Assembly (NCBI GenBank): GCA_037974665.1
Contig: CM075773.1
Span: 33,924,853-33,988,852 of the forward strand
Direction: 5' to 3'
Origin: Ehretia macrophylla
Lineage: Eukaryota > Streptophyta > Magnoliopsida > Boraginales > Ehretiaceae
Length of the DNA: 64,000 bases
The notes under the pieces are model-generated. The model searched no databases. It was not told where the DNA came from and was given only the letters and a program-made list of their open reading frames with translations. Each line of letters starts with the position of its first letter. Position 1 is the stretch's first letter. Below are positions 1-12,100 of the stretch, in pieces. The position numbers were made by a program, and so were the translations under genes.

Positions 1-968
1 AATAATGGGATTCTCATTGAAAATATACCATTTAAATAATGAGCTACTTCTAATATTCCTTCTTGGTTAAATTCAAAATAATAAATTCCAAAGAGCTTTC
101 TCCTTTCTCTATTATTTGGCTCTCAACATTGCAACTCTTCATCTTATATATGATTTTTGAAATGGAAACTCATGAAATCTTTTGGTCATAATCCAAAGCA
201 CCATAGATTATTACAAAAGCATGCATTAACTTCAGAAATTCAGTGATACAACTAGAATTATTCCAGTTCATATATATTAATTTATTAGCCTGATGATTAA
301 TCTTTAGTCGCAAAAGGGTGGCGACACATTCCAGCATATTTTACATGCTACACTTTTTTCCCAAAATAAAATAATAATAAAATAAAAAGTTACATGTTCT
401 TGATTAAAGGCTTGCATTGTTTGATTTTAGTATAGTTACCCACATGAGATCCATGTGGGTCCATTTCAGTAGATCCCAGCATTACACGACTAAGACAACC
501 TGTTAACTTGGTCCCTAGGTTGACGGCTATAAAAGAACACCCTTTTGGTCTAGAGTATGTGATTTTTCTTTTTATCATAAAGAATGTGACTTAATACAGC
601 ATACATACCATTGAGTCCGACCGTTCTTTGAATTTTAAAGAAGATTTTGTATATCAAACTGTTTTTATAAAAGATTGTTTTATAGTAACATTTAGGTTTT
701 TAGTTATGTTATGCCTATTGGAAAGCAAATAACTGTGGGAATTGGATTGTCAATTTCAACCTATATTAACAACTAGGTAGTATGACTATTAACTATATAC
801 CGAGAGCTCTCTTGACCTTTAGGAGTAAGATAAGGAGGGCAAAACATCTCCTAAGAGGGTTATTGAATAGCCATGCAGGCTAAAAGGGGTAAAATATTTC
901 CTAAAATGGTTATTGAATAGCCGTGCAAACTACCTTGTTTTTGCTGAACAGAGATCGACTAAGCCTTC
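1..968. other. intergenic, no gene recognised
   Basis: AT-rich sequence with no convincing exon on either strand. Between about 832 and 931 there is a short imperfect tandem duplication: two units of roughly 50 bp that share the core ggttattgaatagcc. Nothing else stands out. Confidence 0.5.
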
Positions 969-2460
969 TTCTTTTATGAGGCAGTGGCAAATTTGCTACA
1001 GTCACGTAAACTAGACACGTGATCAGAGAAATAAATTGGACTAGACACGTGGCAGTGGGACCCATTACATTTAATGTGTAGTAATTCATTTAATTTAAAT
1101 AACTTAAGAAAAAGTCTATTACACCCTAGGTCCTTAACATTTAATAAGATCATATTGAAATGATATGATGTGCAAGGCCAAATGTCTATTCTGCCCCATA
1201 TTAAATGAAAATGTCCATTACGCCCTTGTAATATATATTTTAAAATATATCAGTAAAGATAAAATAATAACCAAAACTACTTAATTATCCTTATTATTTA
1301 AGAAAAATCTTTTTTATTATTATTTTTAATGAAATTCTTTTTTTTTTTATTCTTCTTCCTCCTCCACCTTCCACCTTCCACCACCGCCACAGAACACACA
1401 CAACACATACACTCCCACAACACATAGCACGCACACACCCCCACAACACACACACAGCACACACATTACTCACAGTTGGAGTCAGCTGACCCAAACCTAC
1501 CACCCACAGCCGGCTGCCGGCAGAGCCCAATCCTATCAGCTAGAATTCTAAGCACCATACAAGAAAACTATTTAAGTTATAACCTCTTTAAATGAACTCT
1601 GAAATTAAGCAAGCCTTCCCCAATCTTTCCAATCTCCATACTCCTAAAGGATGTACTGAGAGTGAGTACAGAAAACACATAGCACACAACACGCACACAC
1701 CCACACACGGCACACACAGCACACACACACGGCACACACAGTACTCCGGGCACCAAATCCTCCACCCCAAACTTTAAAATCGCTACTTTGACAAAAAAAA
1801 ACAAAAAATCCAAATCGGCACCACCTACTAACGCCGATGTCACCCCAAATCCACCACTCCCTCACACCGACGTCACCCCCAACTGTACGTGCTGTGTTTT
1901 TTTAGTGTGTGCGTGGGTACGTGTGTTGGTGTGTTGGTGTGGGTTGTTTTGTGTTGTGTGACTACTGTGTGTGTTGTGTGGTTTTGTGTGTCGGTGGGTG
2001 GTGTTGGTGTTGATGTTGGTAAAAAAAGAAAAGAAAAATGCCGAATTTGAAGGTAAAATTACTGATTGTTTTTCTAACAATTTTTTCATCTTCTTCTTTG
2101 TGGTGGTGCTTGCGAGTAGTGGGTGGTGGCTGCCATGGTGAAGATGTAGTGCCGTGATGATAGTGGTAACGGTAATGGCATTTGGTTTGTGGTGACAGTG
2201 TTTGGTTTGAGAGAAGGGAAAAAGAGGTAGGGAGAGAAAGTGACAGAATACTTTTAAAAAGTTGAATATCAAATTTGTATGTGGGTCTTACAAACATTTA
2301 ATAAAGTCAGGGATAAATTAGTAATTACATATTAATACTAAATTTTTTAAAAAAAGGTTGTTAATCCACGTCAGCCTCTTTGAATTGGGTATGACCTCAT
2401 TTATTATTTGTAAAATTCTTCCACATGGCTGTGACAAATTTGTCACACCTCATGAAAGAA
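969..2460. mobile_element. non-autonomous TIR element, possibly Mutator-like
   Basis: Two ends match in inverted orientation. The left arm 969-1007 reads ttcttttatgagg then gtggcaaatttgctacag. The right arm 2423-2460, reverse complemented, reads ttctttcatgagg then gtgacaaatttgtcacag. The interior (about 1.4 kb) holds CA-rich sequence at 1390-1750 and GT-rich sequence at 1890-2010, but no transposase reading frame. Open frames across this stretch are low-complexity His/Thr or Cys/Val runs and are not genes. No clear TSD was found, so the family assignment is inference from the inverted arms and lack of coding content. Confidence 0.5.
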
Positions 2461-4408
2461 TTTTCCATAGATTTATTTCAAAAGTCTCAAACTGAGAGAC
2501 ATTGAGCTGTCATGGTTGTGCAACCCTTTAAGGAGACCTTTCCAAGCTAAAGCCTAGAAGAAAGTAGTTAAGCAATCTGTATCATCCTCCTAAGCAATCC
2601 AGTAGACAAAATTAAATTTCTCTCTAGCATTAAGAACTTTTGAACATTAAAATTAAAGAAAAAATCACCGAAAGGAAAACCTTAGCAGTATTAAGCCATT
2701 CTATAATGCTACTAATTATTAAGTATTCAATCGCAAACGCGTTGCATCTTAAATTTTAAATTAGAAGCTACAAGATCTAATCCCTTTATATACTTCAAAC
2801 AAAAACCAAAATTAAAAAGCATAAAAAAAAAATCCTAAAAGTTAAGTAATGGCATTGCCTTTAACGATAAGTGACAATTTGATCTAAAAGCTTAAATTGT
2901 TAAATAATGTATATTTAATAATTAGTTTAATATATTTAACACTTTTCTCACGTACAAGCGATATTTCTTTAGCTCTACGCATAGTATTCAGGATGATAGT
3001 GGTAAGATATGAACTCATGACCTTTTCGGTAGGGCTCTAACATAATTGTCATCTTCTTTTTTTCAATCAGTGACAAGCTTCACTATCTACGTTGATTTGG
3101 TCTATGATACATGATCACTTGTTTTACAATTTTAAATTATCAAATAATATATATTTAATTAATTTGATATCTTTATCTTTCGAAGCTGATGATTCTAAAT
3201 GTCCCCTTTGACTCCAAATTTTTAATCTGCTCACGAATTGTCATGAAAATCACAAAAATTGAAACCCGACAAAGTTCGGTGGATCCCCGTGCTTATGTAT
3301 TTTTTAGTCCTAAACTCATTCTTAATTTGAGGTATATAAGTAAACTTTCTTGCAACATTATAGTTAAAATAATAGTTGTTAGGACCCAACAACTGCATAT
3401 AATGGATGGTCTCAACGCACACACGTCACAGTGTCCTACCCATTCTTAGTTGTTGAATAAGATTAAGCCAGTGGCTCAAAGGGCAGCAAGGGCGGTGCTC
3501 TATGTTTTGAATTGAGTTATGGAAGAAATATCGTCTCATACACGAAATTTTCCTTATATATTAAATTCAAGAAAGGTTAAACTTACTTTAAGGTGTATTT
3601 TTATGCGGTCTTGTATTCAGCAACAGACTAATAGTTTAGTTCAATAGAATATCACAGTGGTTGCCCGCATATCACTATGGTGATGCAATGAAGATTTATA
3701 GCATCTAACATTTTATGGTAGAGTACAACTAAAGAAGATCTAGGATGAGATTTAATTATGAAAAAAAAAAAAAAAAGAAGATAAACCGAGACGCGAACAA
3801 ATGTTCTGTACCCATAAGGGCAAAAAACATTATGTAAATAACAACATAATTAGCAAAGATAACAACGTATTTAGCAAAGATATAGAGAAGATTTGTGAAG
3901 TAACTGAAAATTCATTGATTAGATTCCATTCTTGAAGATCCATTGAGGATTTTGTTCATACTTAGTTTAATCATGAGATAGATCTTTGGAAATTCTACCT
4001 CACATCAAATCTAAGAAAACAAGGGCTTCTTCTTTTCTGATAAAGCTCCTTAAAAAATGCAATTATGCTGCCTCGTGCTGAACTTTCGTATTCTATTTCT
4101 TCTTAGAGGTGAGCCATTTATATAGAGAGAAGGGGAGTGTTTAACGATTCAGGTTCAATTATTAGTATTGAAGGAAAATACACTTACTAATTTATAACTG
4201 AAAGAAGGCCGAATATGGATCCATAGGGGGAGAAAAAAATCTAGATACTCTAAACTAAATAGATTGGACAACTTTCAAATGCGGGTCGTGCTTCGACCAT
4301 ATCTCAATGATACAGTTGAATGAAGATATATATTATGAACGCGAGGTACAAAATACCAGGCCAAGAAACCCTGGCAACCACTTCCCTATGTGCCAATTGC
4401 TAGAGTCC
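2461..4408. other. intergenic, no gene recognised
   Basis: AT-rich sequence with no exon-like coding stretch and no clear terminal repeats. An A-run occurs near 3760-3775. Confidence 0.45.
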
Positions 4409-4514
4409 ATCCGGGGCCCTGGAGCCCAACTCAGCTAGAGAGACCTAACCTGATCTTAAAAATCCGGGGCCCTGGAGCCCAACTCAGCTAGAGAGACCTA
4501 ACCTGATCTTAAAA
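4409..4514. repeat. 53-bp exact tandem duplication
   Basis: Two head-to-tail copies (4409-4461 and 4462-4514), each starting atccggggccctggagccc and ending gatcttaaaa, with no difference seen. It lies about 430 bp upstream of the P450 start codon, so it is in or near that gene's promoter region. The lack of divergence implies a recent duplication or an assembly artefact. Confidence 0.9.
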
Positions 4515-4830
4515 ATACTGACGGTCACATTAAGTCTAATCAACTAAGTTTAAAATACTTAAACTTGTGGTGACAGTAGAACTTTTACAAATTAATATAG
4601 AACAGGATGTTACTGGCACAGAGAGAGTGGAAACATCCTGCAAGCTTCATCGACATGCTGGGCTTTGAACACAGATTTTTATAAATTGAGTTGATGAACT
4701 AGACAAAAATTAATCTTTCTTATCTCCAACTACTTGTAACAACAGTTTTGAGCAACCAACTTCAAGAAAAACAAACAGAGCCAACTTAGTTACTATTATT
4801 GTAACTAGTTGCAAATTCTCAACTGCCTAA

Positions 4831-4838
4831 TTATATAG
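4831..4838 (+). promoter_or_regulatory. probable TATA box of the P450 gene
   Basis: ttatatag lies about 105 bp upstream of the start codon at 4943. The leader between is CT-rich (ccctcctcacccttctcttctcacc), as is common for plant 5' UTRs. Placement is by motif only. Confidence 0.4.
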
Positions 4839-4942
4839 CCCTCCTCACCCTTCTCTTCTCACCATTGCTGGAAAACTCATATCCATTCTACATTAACCTG
4901 CATTAATCTAGAAAGTGCACGGTTTACATTTTCTAGCACGAG

Positions 4943-7149
4943 ATGTTGTCAGTAGTGTCGTGCATTGGAGCCATAGTTGTCATATGCATCACGCGTTGGA
5001 TGTACAACTGGAGGAATCCTAAATGCAATGGAAAACTTCCTCCAGGTTCATTGGGGTGTCCACTCCTGGGAGAGACTCTGCAATTCTTTGCCCCGAACAC
5101 GACTTCTGATATTCCTCCCTTTGTCAAGGAGAGGATGGAGAAGTAAGACTCTCTTCTAATCATGTCTATATGATGCACATTACTGCTATAATCACATCAT
5201 CCTTTGATGTGCTTGGCTATTACATTTCAGGTACGGGCCTATATTTCGAACCAGCTTGGTGGGAAGACCGGTTATAGTGTCAACAGACTCGGATCTTAAC
5301 TATTTCATCTTCCAGCAAGAAGGACAATTGTTTCAGAGCTGGTATCCAGACACCTTCACTGAAATTTTCGGGCGACAAAATGTAGGCTCCTTGCACGGAT
5401 TCATGTACAAGTACCTCAAGAACATGGTGCTTAATCTGTTCGGTCCAGAAAGTTTGAAGAAAATGCTCCCCGAGGTTGAAAAGGCCGCGAATAGAAACTT
5501 AGAGAGGTGGTCAAGTCAAGAATCTGTTGAAATGAAAGAAGCAACTGCAAGAGTAATATAGCAAAAACTTTTACCTTGTCATCAATCTTGATTCCATTTA
5601 TGCTTTGGATGATCGTATTCAGCTAATAGTTATGAAATTTATGCAGATGATTTTTGATTTAACTGCAATGAAGCTGATCAGCTACGATTCTGAGGAGTCC
5701 TCAGAGAATCTAAGAGAAAACTTTGAAGCTTTTATACAGGGATTGATATCTTTCCCTCTGGATATTCCTGGAACAGCTTATCACAAGTGTTTACAGGTTT
5801 GTCACAATAGATTATATCAATGTGGATCATCTAGTGTGATCGAAACACGGGTCATTTTAACTATTTGTGAATCCATTCAGGGGAGGAAACGGGCGATGAA
5901 GATGCTGAAGAACCTGCTGCAAGAAAGACAAGAAAGCCCGAGGAAACAGAAAACTGATTTCTTTGACTATGTTCTACAGGAGCTCAAGCGAGGAGATACA
6001 ATTCTGACGGAAGCAATTGCTCTGGATTTGATGTTTGTGCTACTCTTTGCCAGCTTTGAGACAACATCGCTCGCGTTAACTTTAGCTATAAAGTTTCTCA
6101 CAGACCATCCTCTGGTGTTGAAACAATTAACGGTGAGTGAGAAGTAATTTTACTTTCATCAAAACATACATTGATCACTTCTCGTACCAGGGCCCGAGTT
6201 AGTACCCTTATGAAACTTGAATACAGGAAGAGCACGAAGCGATAAGCAGGAGGAAGGAAAATCCTGACTCTGGCCTAACGTGGAACGAGTACAAGTCAAT
6301 GACATTTACATTTCAGGTAGTTCAAGAAGCCTATTCCTTTCTCTTGAAAAGTTCAAAAAGACTTCAAAACATTCCATACGCGCGATCTTAGTCCCTGACA
6401 TGGTGCAAATTGCAGTTTATCAATGAAACTGTCAGACTAGCAAATATAGTTCCTGGAATTTTCAGAAAAGCTCTAAGAGATGTCCAATTTAAAGGTGAAA
6501 TCTTCACGATATTAAAGGACTATAAACATCAAGATTTGCATACACGACGTACCTTAACATAATAGCCGTTCTGACGCAGGATATACAATTCCAGCTGGTT
6601 GGGCAGTTATGGTTTGTCCTCCAGCTGTGCACTTGAACCCGGCCAGATATCGCGACCCTCTTGAATTCAATCCTTGGAGATGGGAGGTGACCATTTTTTC
6701 TAATATTTACTCCTTACTGTTGTTATTACACCTGCATTGAATTACTCGGGGACCTGTCTGAGGAAACGCTACTTTCTCAGGAACCCGAATGTCATTTCCC
6801 CTTTTTCTGTTTTTCAGACTCTGATGTCCTGGAAAATTGCTATACAGGGAATGGAATTACATGGTGCATCCAGGAATTTCATGGCTTTCGGGGGAGGAAT
6901 GAGATTTTGTGTAGGAACAGATTTCACTAAAATGCAGATGGCGGTCTTTCTCCACTGCTTGGTGACCAAATACAAGTAAGAGGACTAAATGATAACGTTA
7001 TAATGTTACGAGGAATTCAAACCCGACTGACTTTTACTTCTAAACAAATTTTCAGATGGCAGTTGATCAGAGGCGGAGACATTCTGCGAACTCCTGGTTT
7101 ACAATTTCCGAATGGTTTGCACATTCAAATCTCCGACAAGGAGAGATAG
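4943..7149 (+). CDS. CYP87A: cytochrome P450, CYP87A-type
   Basis: Nine exons: 4943-5142, 5231-5552, 5647-5796, 5881-6132, 6227-6316, 6416-6494, 6580-6686, 6848-6975, 7056-7149. All junctions are GT..AG and all phases agree, giving 473 aa, a normal length for this family. An N-terminal membrane anchor (about residues 2-20) is followed by a basic stretch and the proline-rich hinge KLPPGSLGCPLLGETLQFF. The I-helix oxygen-binding motif reads ASFETT (about 281-286), the K-helix ExxR is ETVR (about 342-345), and the haem loop is FGGGMRFCVG with the ligand Cys near 421. Known family role: ER-bound monooxygenases of the CYP85 clan acting on sterols or triterpenoids (CYP87D18 oxidises cucurbitadienol); the substrate here cannot be read from sequence. 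The gene looks intact. Assignment to CYP87A rests on recalled sequence similarity around WYPDTFTEIFGRQNVGSLHG. Confidence 0.93.
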
Positions 7150-9164
7150 CAGTGAAAGCATGACGACGCTCATTCATGGCGGCCATAGGCAAGCCATTTG
7201 AATGGCTAAGGACATAATTACAGGCAAATACGTTTGATTTTCTCATGCAGCAGATAGATTTTAGCCAAATAATTGGTTGCTGTGATGAATTTTTTGTTCA
7301 AAAGTACATACAAGTTGTTTGGTACACATTTGATTCAACTCAATACACAACATGGAAATTATACAAAAAAAGGTTCCATTTATGTACACTTTATTGATGT
7401 AAAAATACACTTTTTTTTTATGTAAAAAAATAACGTCTTTATATGATTGCTATTACCTTGTATATTTAGACTCATCAGATAATCTTCATAATTGTTCCTT
7501 TGGAGTACAAAAATTCATTCATTGATCCACCCTCTTCACCAAAAATAGAAGGAGATTCTCCGAAAATGTTCCTCCTGCATTTTTTTTCCTACGCCTCATA
7601 CTTTCTGAATTTGGATTTTTATCAAAATTGCATCACCATTTTACCACTAATTTGATCTAATGTTATAACATTATAAGGGATTCAAATCCGTACTTTTGAT
7701 AACCCCATTTTGTAACTTCTCTCAATTTTATGGGCCGATGAAGCTCAACAATGTCGTCATCCCATGAATAAACTGGTTCAATAATGCCAAGACTTATAAT
7801 ATTCATAACCAGCAAGGTGAATATAACAAATGGTAGCCAAGATCTCCTAGTTTCCAAGTTCCAATTATAAAGAGAAAGATCTCATCTTATAAAAATACAA
7901 GGTGAAATCGTGTAAAATATAATCTAAATCCAACTCTTCCTCGAATCCCGCATATAAAGCACATCATGCTGCCAGTCACCTTATTAGAAGCTTGATATTG
8001 ACTACTAAGCACTCCGATTTTGCAAGTACGAGTTCACATAGTCTACTAGAAAATCTTAACGACCAATCACGAAACAACACAAAACTGTACATATTTATGT
8101 GTAAAAATCCATTAGACAACGGTCACTGAATGCTGCATATAAAAAGAAAATTTACGCAAAACCATATTGGAACCACTCAAAAGCTAAAAATTCTATGATA
8201 CACTGGCACACCTAAATGCATGCTCCAAGTCAGTGAAACACCAAATAATATTTATAATCGAAGAGTACAAATTTAAACTTAAAACCTTTAGTCACAACAA
8301 GTCGCTACCCAACCACTTCATCCAACTATTGGGGGCAACACAGAAGGAAACTTTGTTTTGCACACAAAGATAGTAAGGCAATAAAACTTACAGGTAAAGA
8401 ACCTATGTTACATGCCTAACTCAGACAATATGCAGAGTTCTAGATTTCCAGAGGAAGCCAAGGTGATCATACAAGGGTTTGGGTAAAGATGATACAAGAG
8501 TGTTGATCTTTTGCTGTTGTTATCACAAGATGAAAATTGTCATAGTAAAGGCTTTAGTACATGCGTAATATCAAATGAGAAAACGAAAAAAGAAAAAAAG
8601 TTTTCTTAAAAAATATGAAATGCAAGATGCTCGATATGATGGTATGGAATGAACTCATAATTATGGAATCAACTCCCATGCTGGATTAATCATATTCTAG
8701 GCCGGAGTAATGAACCTATTTGAAGTGGCTCATTTCATACCAGAGAAGCCTATGTATGAAGGGAACTATACTTGCTCCGCTATGTTTGTCCAAGCTTGTC
8801 TGATGAAGAGTTACAGGGCCGAGAATGTGTATTTTTTTCTCGAATCTGTCATTATCAGCCAAGAATGTATTTTTTTTTTCTCGAATCTGTCATTGTCAGC
8901 TTGAAGCATCTAGCCAAAACAATCTTGGGAGATTAAAGAATGCAAGAATTGATCATGCCACTTAAACCCCATCATACCACCAACCATCGAACGCCACAAA
9001 AAAATCTTTTCCTGTAGTCTTTACTTTTTATAAATTTTTTCAAAAAAAATCCACCACAAAAGTATAGCAAAAGAAGTCTAATGAAAAAGGGTGCTCCATA
9101 TGCTTTTACAGAAGTTTTATTGTTCAATGAAGGGGAATATGCAGAAAATGGTTTCAGCTACTGC
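7150..9164. other. space between P450 and NOT2 genes
   Basis: The two genes are convergent here, so this stretch should contain both 3' UTRs. A possible short reading frame on the minus strand at 7663-7857 (first ATG at about 7806) encodes a hydrophobic stretch followed by PVYSWDDDIVELHRP; I do not recognise it. At 8823-8900 a roughly 38-bp unit ending in a T-run plus ctcgaatctgtcatt is duplicated in tandem. No other gene is seen. Confidence 0.5.
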
Positions 9165-12100
9165 TTATTGTTGAGGTAGTACGGGCCTTTTCTCGATCAT
9201 CTCATACTGCAAAACAAAGTTGTCCTGCAAGCCAAAATATATAATAAGCTTGTTTAGAAGTAATACAGAGCTCTACAGCAAAATTTACTTGAGATCTGGT
9301 GATGTAACGCAGGGTAGTGATGCAATGTTGCAAGATATGAAGGCGAACCTTTCTAGCTGTCTGCCAGGTGTTGGGATCAAAACAGATATAGCAACCTCTC
9401 TCGTAAGTGCTTGATTTGACGAGAGGCTCCATATTTGGAACCCTTGTCAACCAAAGATGGAGATCTTTGTGATAGAACCATCCTCTGACATGCCTGCAAC
9501 AGAACAAGAAACGTATTATATGTCTTTTACAGCAGATGAACTCCAGAAATGCAGAAAAATTGTAAGAATTATTGAGGGGAAAGGGCTCAAATTATTCGAG
9601 AAAAGCATTTGCTTGTCATCCAATAATGGATGTCAAGTTACTGCCAATATATCTGCTCAATAAATATCGCTTTTCTTACTGAAGAACAGCAAATTGTGAG
9701 TAAAAGACCTCATAACCAAGTCCAGTACTTTACTAGCTAGTGAAGTAAAATCATTTTAGTACACCCACTCATTCCATATTGCTAATGCTTGCCGCCTTTT
9801 GATAGATGACTGGATGTAAATTAAGTTAAAAACTGCATATCGTAAATGCAGAAATGCAGATTCTTCATCCATAAAAACACTGCAGTGTCGCACATGATGC
9901 TACATTCCATCATCTCATATTCTCATTCTTTTCTCTCTATTGCACGACACGACAAGATTTGAACATTGCTCGTTTCTACTCAAATAGCATGCATGTTTCT
10001 CAGAGAACAATATCCAGCAGCAAAAAGATGTATGACAGATGTTTTACAATTCTTAAGCCTACTGGGAACAATGATGCTAGTTCTTTGAAAAGGAAGAGTG
10101 GAAGAAAAAGAAGGGTCTAGAAAATAGGAATACAATAGCGACTACTTCCAACATAGTCTCTGTCCGCTTGCCATTTGGCAAGCCAGATATATGTAGGCAA
10201 AACTTTGTGGAAGAAAATTTCCTGCATCTTTTTGAAAGAATAAAAAGACATCATCTCTGCAGAACGAACCACAAATGAAATAATGGAGAAGTGCAAGGAG
10301 ACAACTCTACAATGAGAGGATTATTGTAACAAAAAAAGCCCAAGAATGTAACAACTCAAGTTCAAAAGGAGAGCTCATCCCAAAAAACTAGTATGTTAAG
10401 TGAGAGAACCCTTGTACTTAAGAAGCACCCCTTGTGAGGGTGAGATCCCGATGTGGGATCATTACATTTCACCTCCCTTAAATTAAGAGCCGACGTTCAC
10501 GTCGGGCTAGCTTATCGATACTGACCCAACGGTAGCCCTTTCACTCTTGAAGACTGCACTCACCTATCAGTATTCAGTGTGGCAATTACCACACCTTAAT
10601 CCAGCCTATAGTCTCCCCTCTATGAGGTCCACTCTCAATGAAAGCACCAATGTAACAAAATAAGCCCAAGAATGTAACAACTCAAGTCCAAAGGGAGAGC
10701 CCATCCCAAAAGACTAGTCTGTTAAATGAGAGAACCTTTGTACTTAAGAAGCAACCCTTGTGAGAATGAGATTTGGATGTGGGATCATTACAACCATAGT
10801 TACCAGATTCGTGGTACGGTCTGAGTAGTAGTACGAATTCGGGTACGGGGTACGACACTTAGAGTTTAAAGAATACGATGGGGGTATACTTCTTGGTATG
10901 CTAATTTTTGTTTATAATACGGTATGAATAATTATTGGGTTCCATTATTAAATATTCTATAGAGCAATGGTATTTTATGTTTACTAATTACTAAAATCAA
11001 TTTGCTGTAACGTTAGTCTAAAGTCCAAAATCCAAACCCAACAATTAAGATAGTTTTTTAATATTGTATATCAAACACAAGACACAAAAGTAAATTAGAA
11101 AATTTTTATATGTTAAAGGTTTGCAGTCTGTATATGTTATATTTTTAGGCTCTTTATTCTTTTTCATTATTTTTCTGATAAAAACTTGTATGTTTTTCGA
11201 GTCGCTAACTTTAGTGAACTGGAACGCGAATCGTAGAGTTCCAGTACGCAAATGTACCGTAAATTGGGACGTTGAATTCGATACGCGGTTCGAAAGAGGA
11301 TAGGGCGAATCTGATAACTATGATTACACCTATATATATAAGCCATACACATTTCTCTTCAGTTCATTTCGTTGATTTTTCCCTAAATCAAGCTTTTCCA
11401 ATTCTTCCCTACAATCTCCAGAAATATGAAATCAGGACTTGGCACTGCTGCTTAAAAATCTTATATAAAGGAAATAAAAGAGGGTATAGGTGTGTAACGG
11501 CAATCACAGATCCTCACTTCTGCAAACTATCGAGCAACTTAGGTGTCTGTCAACGAGCTCAGATATTTAAAAAACAGCTGACATCATTGCTGACTATAAC
11601 CACGAGAACATTTAAACAAAAAATCAGAGTATATGATATTACTGCAGATTACAAGCATCTATCACAAGCATATTCAATATTTGTTTTCAAGTTTAACTGA
11701 TTTGTTGAACTAATGCCTTCAAGAGTACTTATTAAACTAAAGAAACACTCAAAGGAAGAAATAGGAAAATAGGATAAGCTACGAGATCTTGAAAAAGTAA
11801 AAGCAACATACAGTTCATTTGCTGCATATAGTTGTGCCTCATCCTTCGGCATGCTGCAGCAAGAGATAAGATACACATCATCAAAGGGCTACCAAATTAT
11901 ATACAGTTTAAGACCAAGGGAGTGACCTACCTGTAAAAGATATAAAACAATGTCTCTAGACGAAACCTTGAAAAGTGGGTTTGCTGCAGTAGTTAAAGAA
12001 TGTAACAAAGTGAGAGGTGGTAAAACTTCATGGGGAACCTAACAGTATTAAACCAAAATTCTCACTTTTAGTGGAGGCGGCTGCTGGGCATTGTAACATC

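Noticed and set aside
1294..2297. Several overlapping open frames rich in Cys/Val or His/Thr
   Set aside because: They come from CA/GT-rich low-complexity DNA inside a TIR element, overlap on both strands, and resemble no protein.
10325..10792. Cassandra-type TRIM with an embedded 5S rRNA promoter
   Set aside because: The TGTAACA start is similar, but no 5S A-box/C-box sequence is present in the repeats.
11272..11700. Plus-strand frame of 142 codons
   Set aside because: Lies antisense in a NOT2 intron, starts within the hAT MITE, and shows no recognisable domain or splice context.
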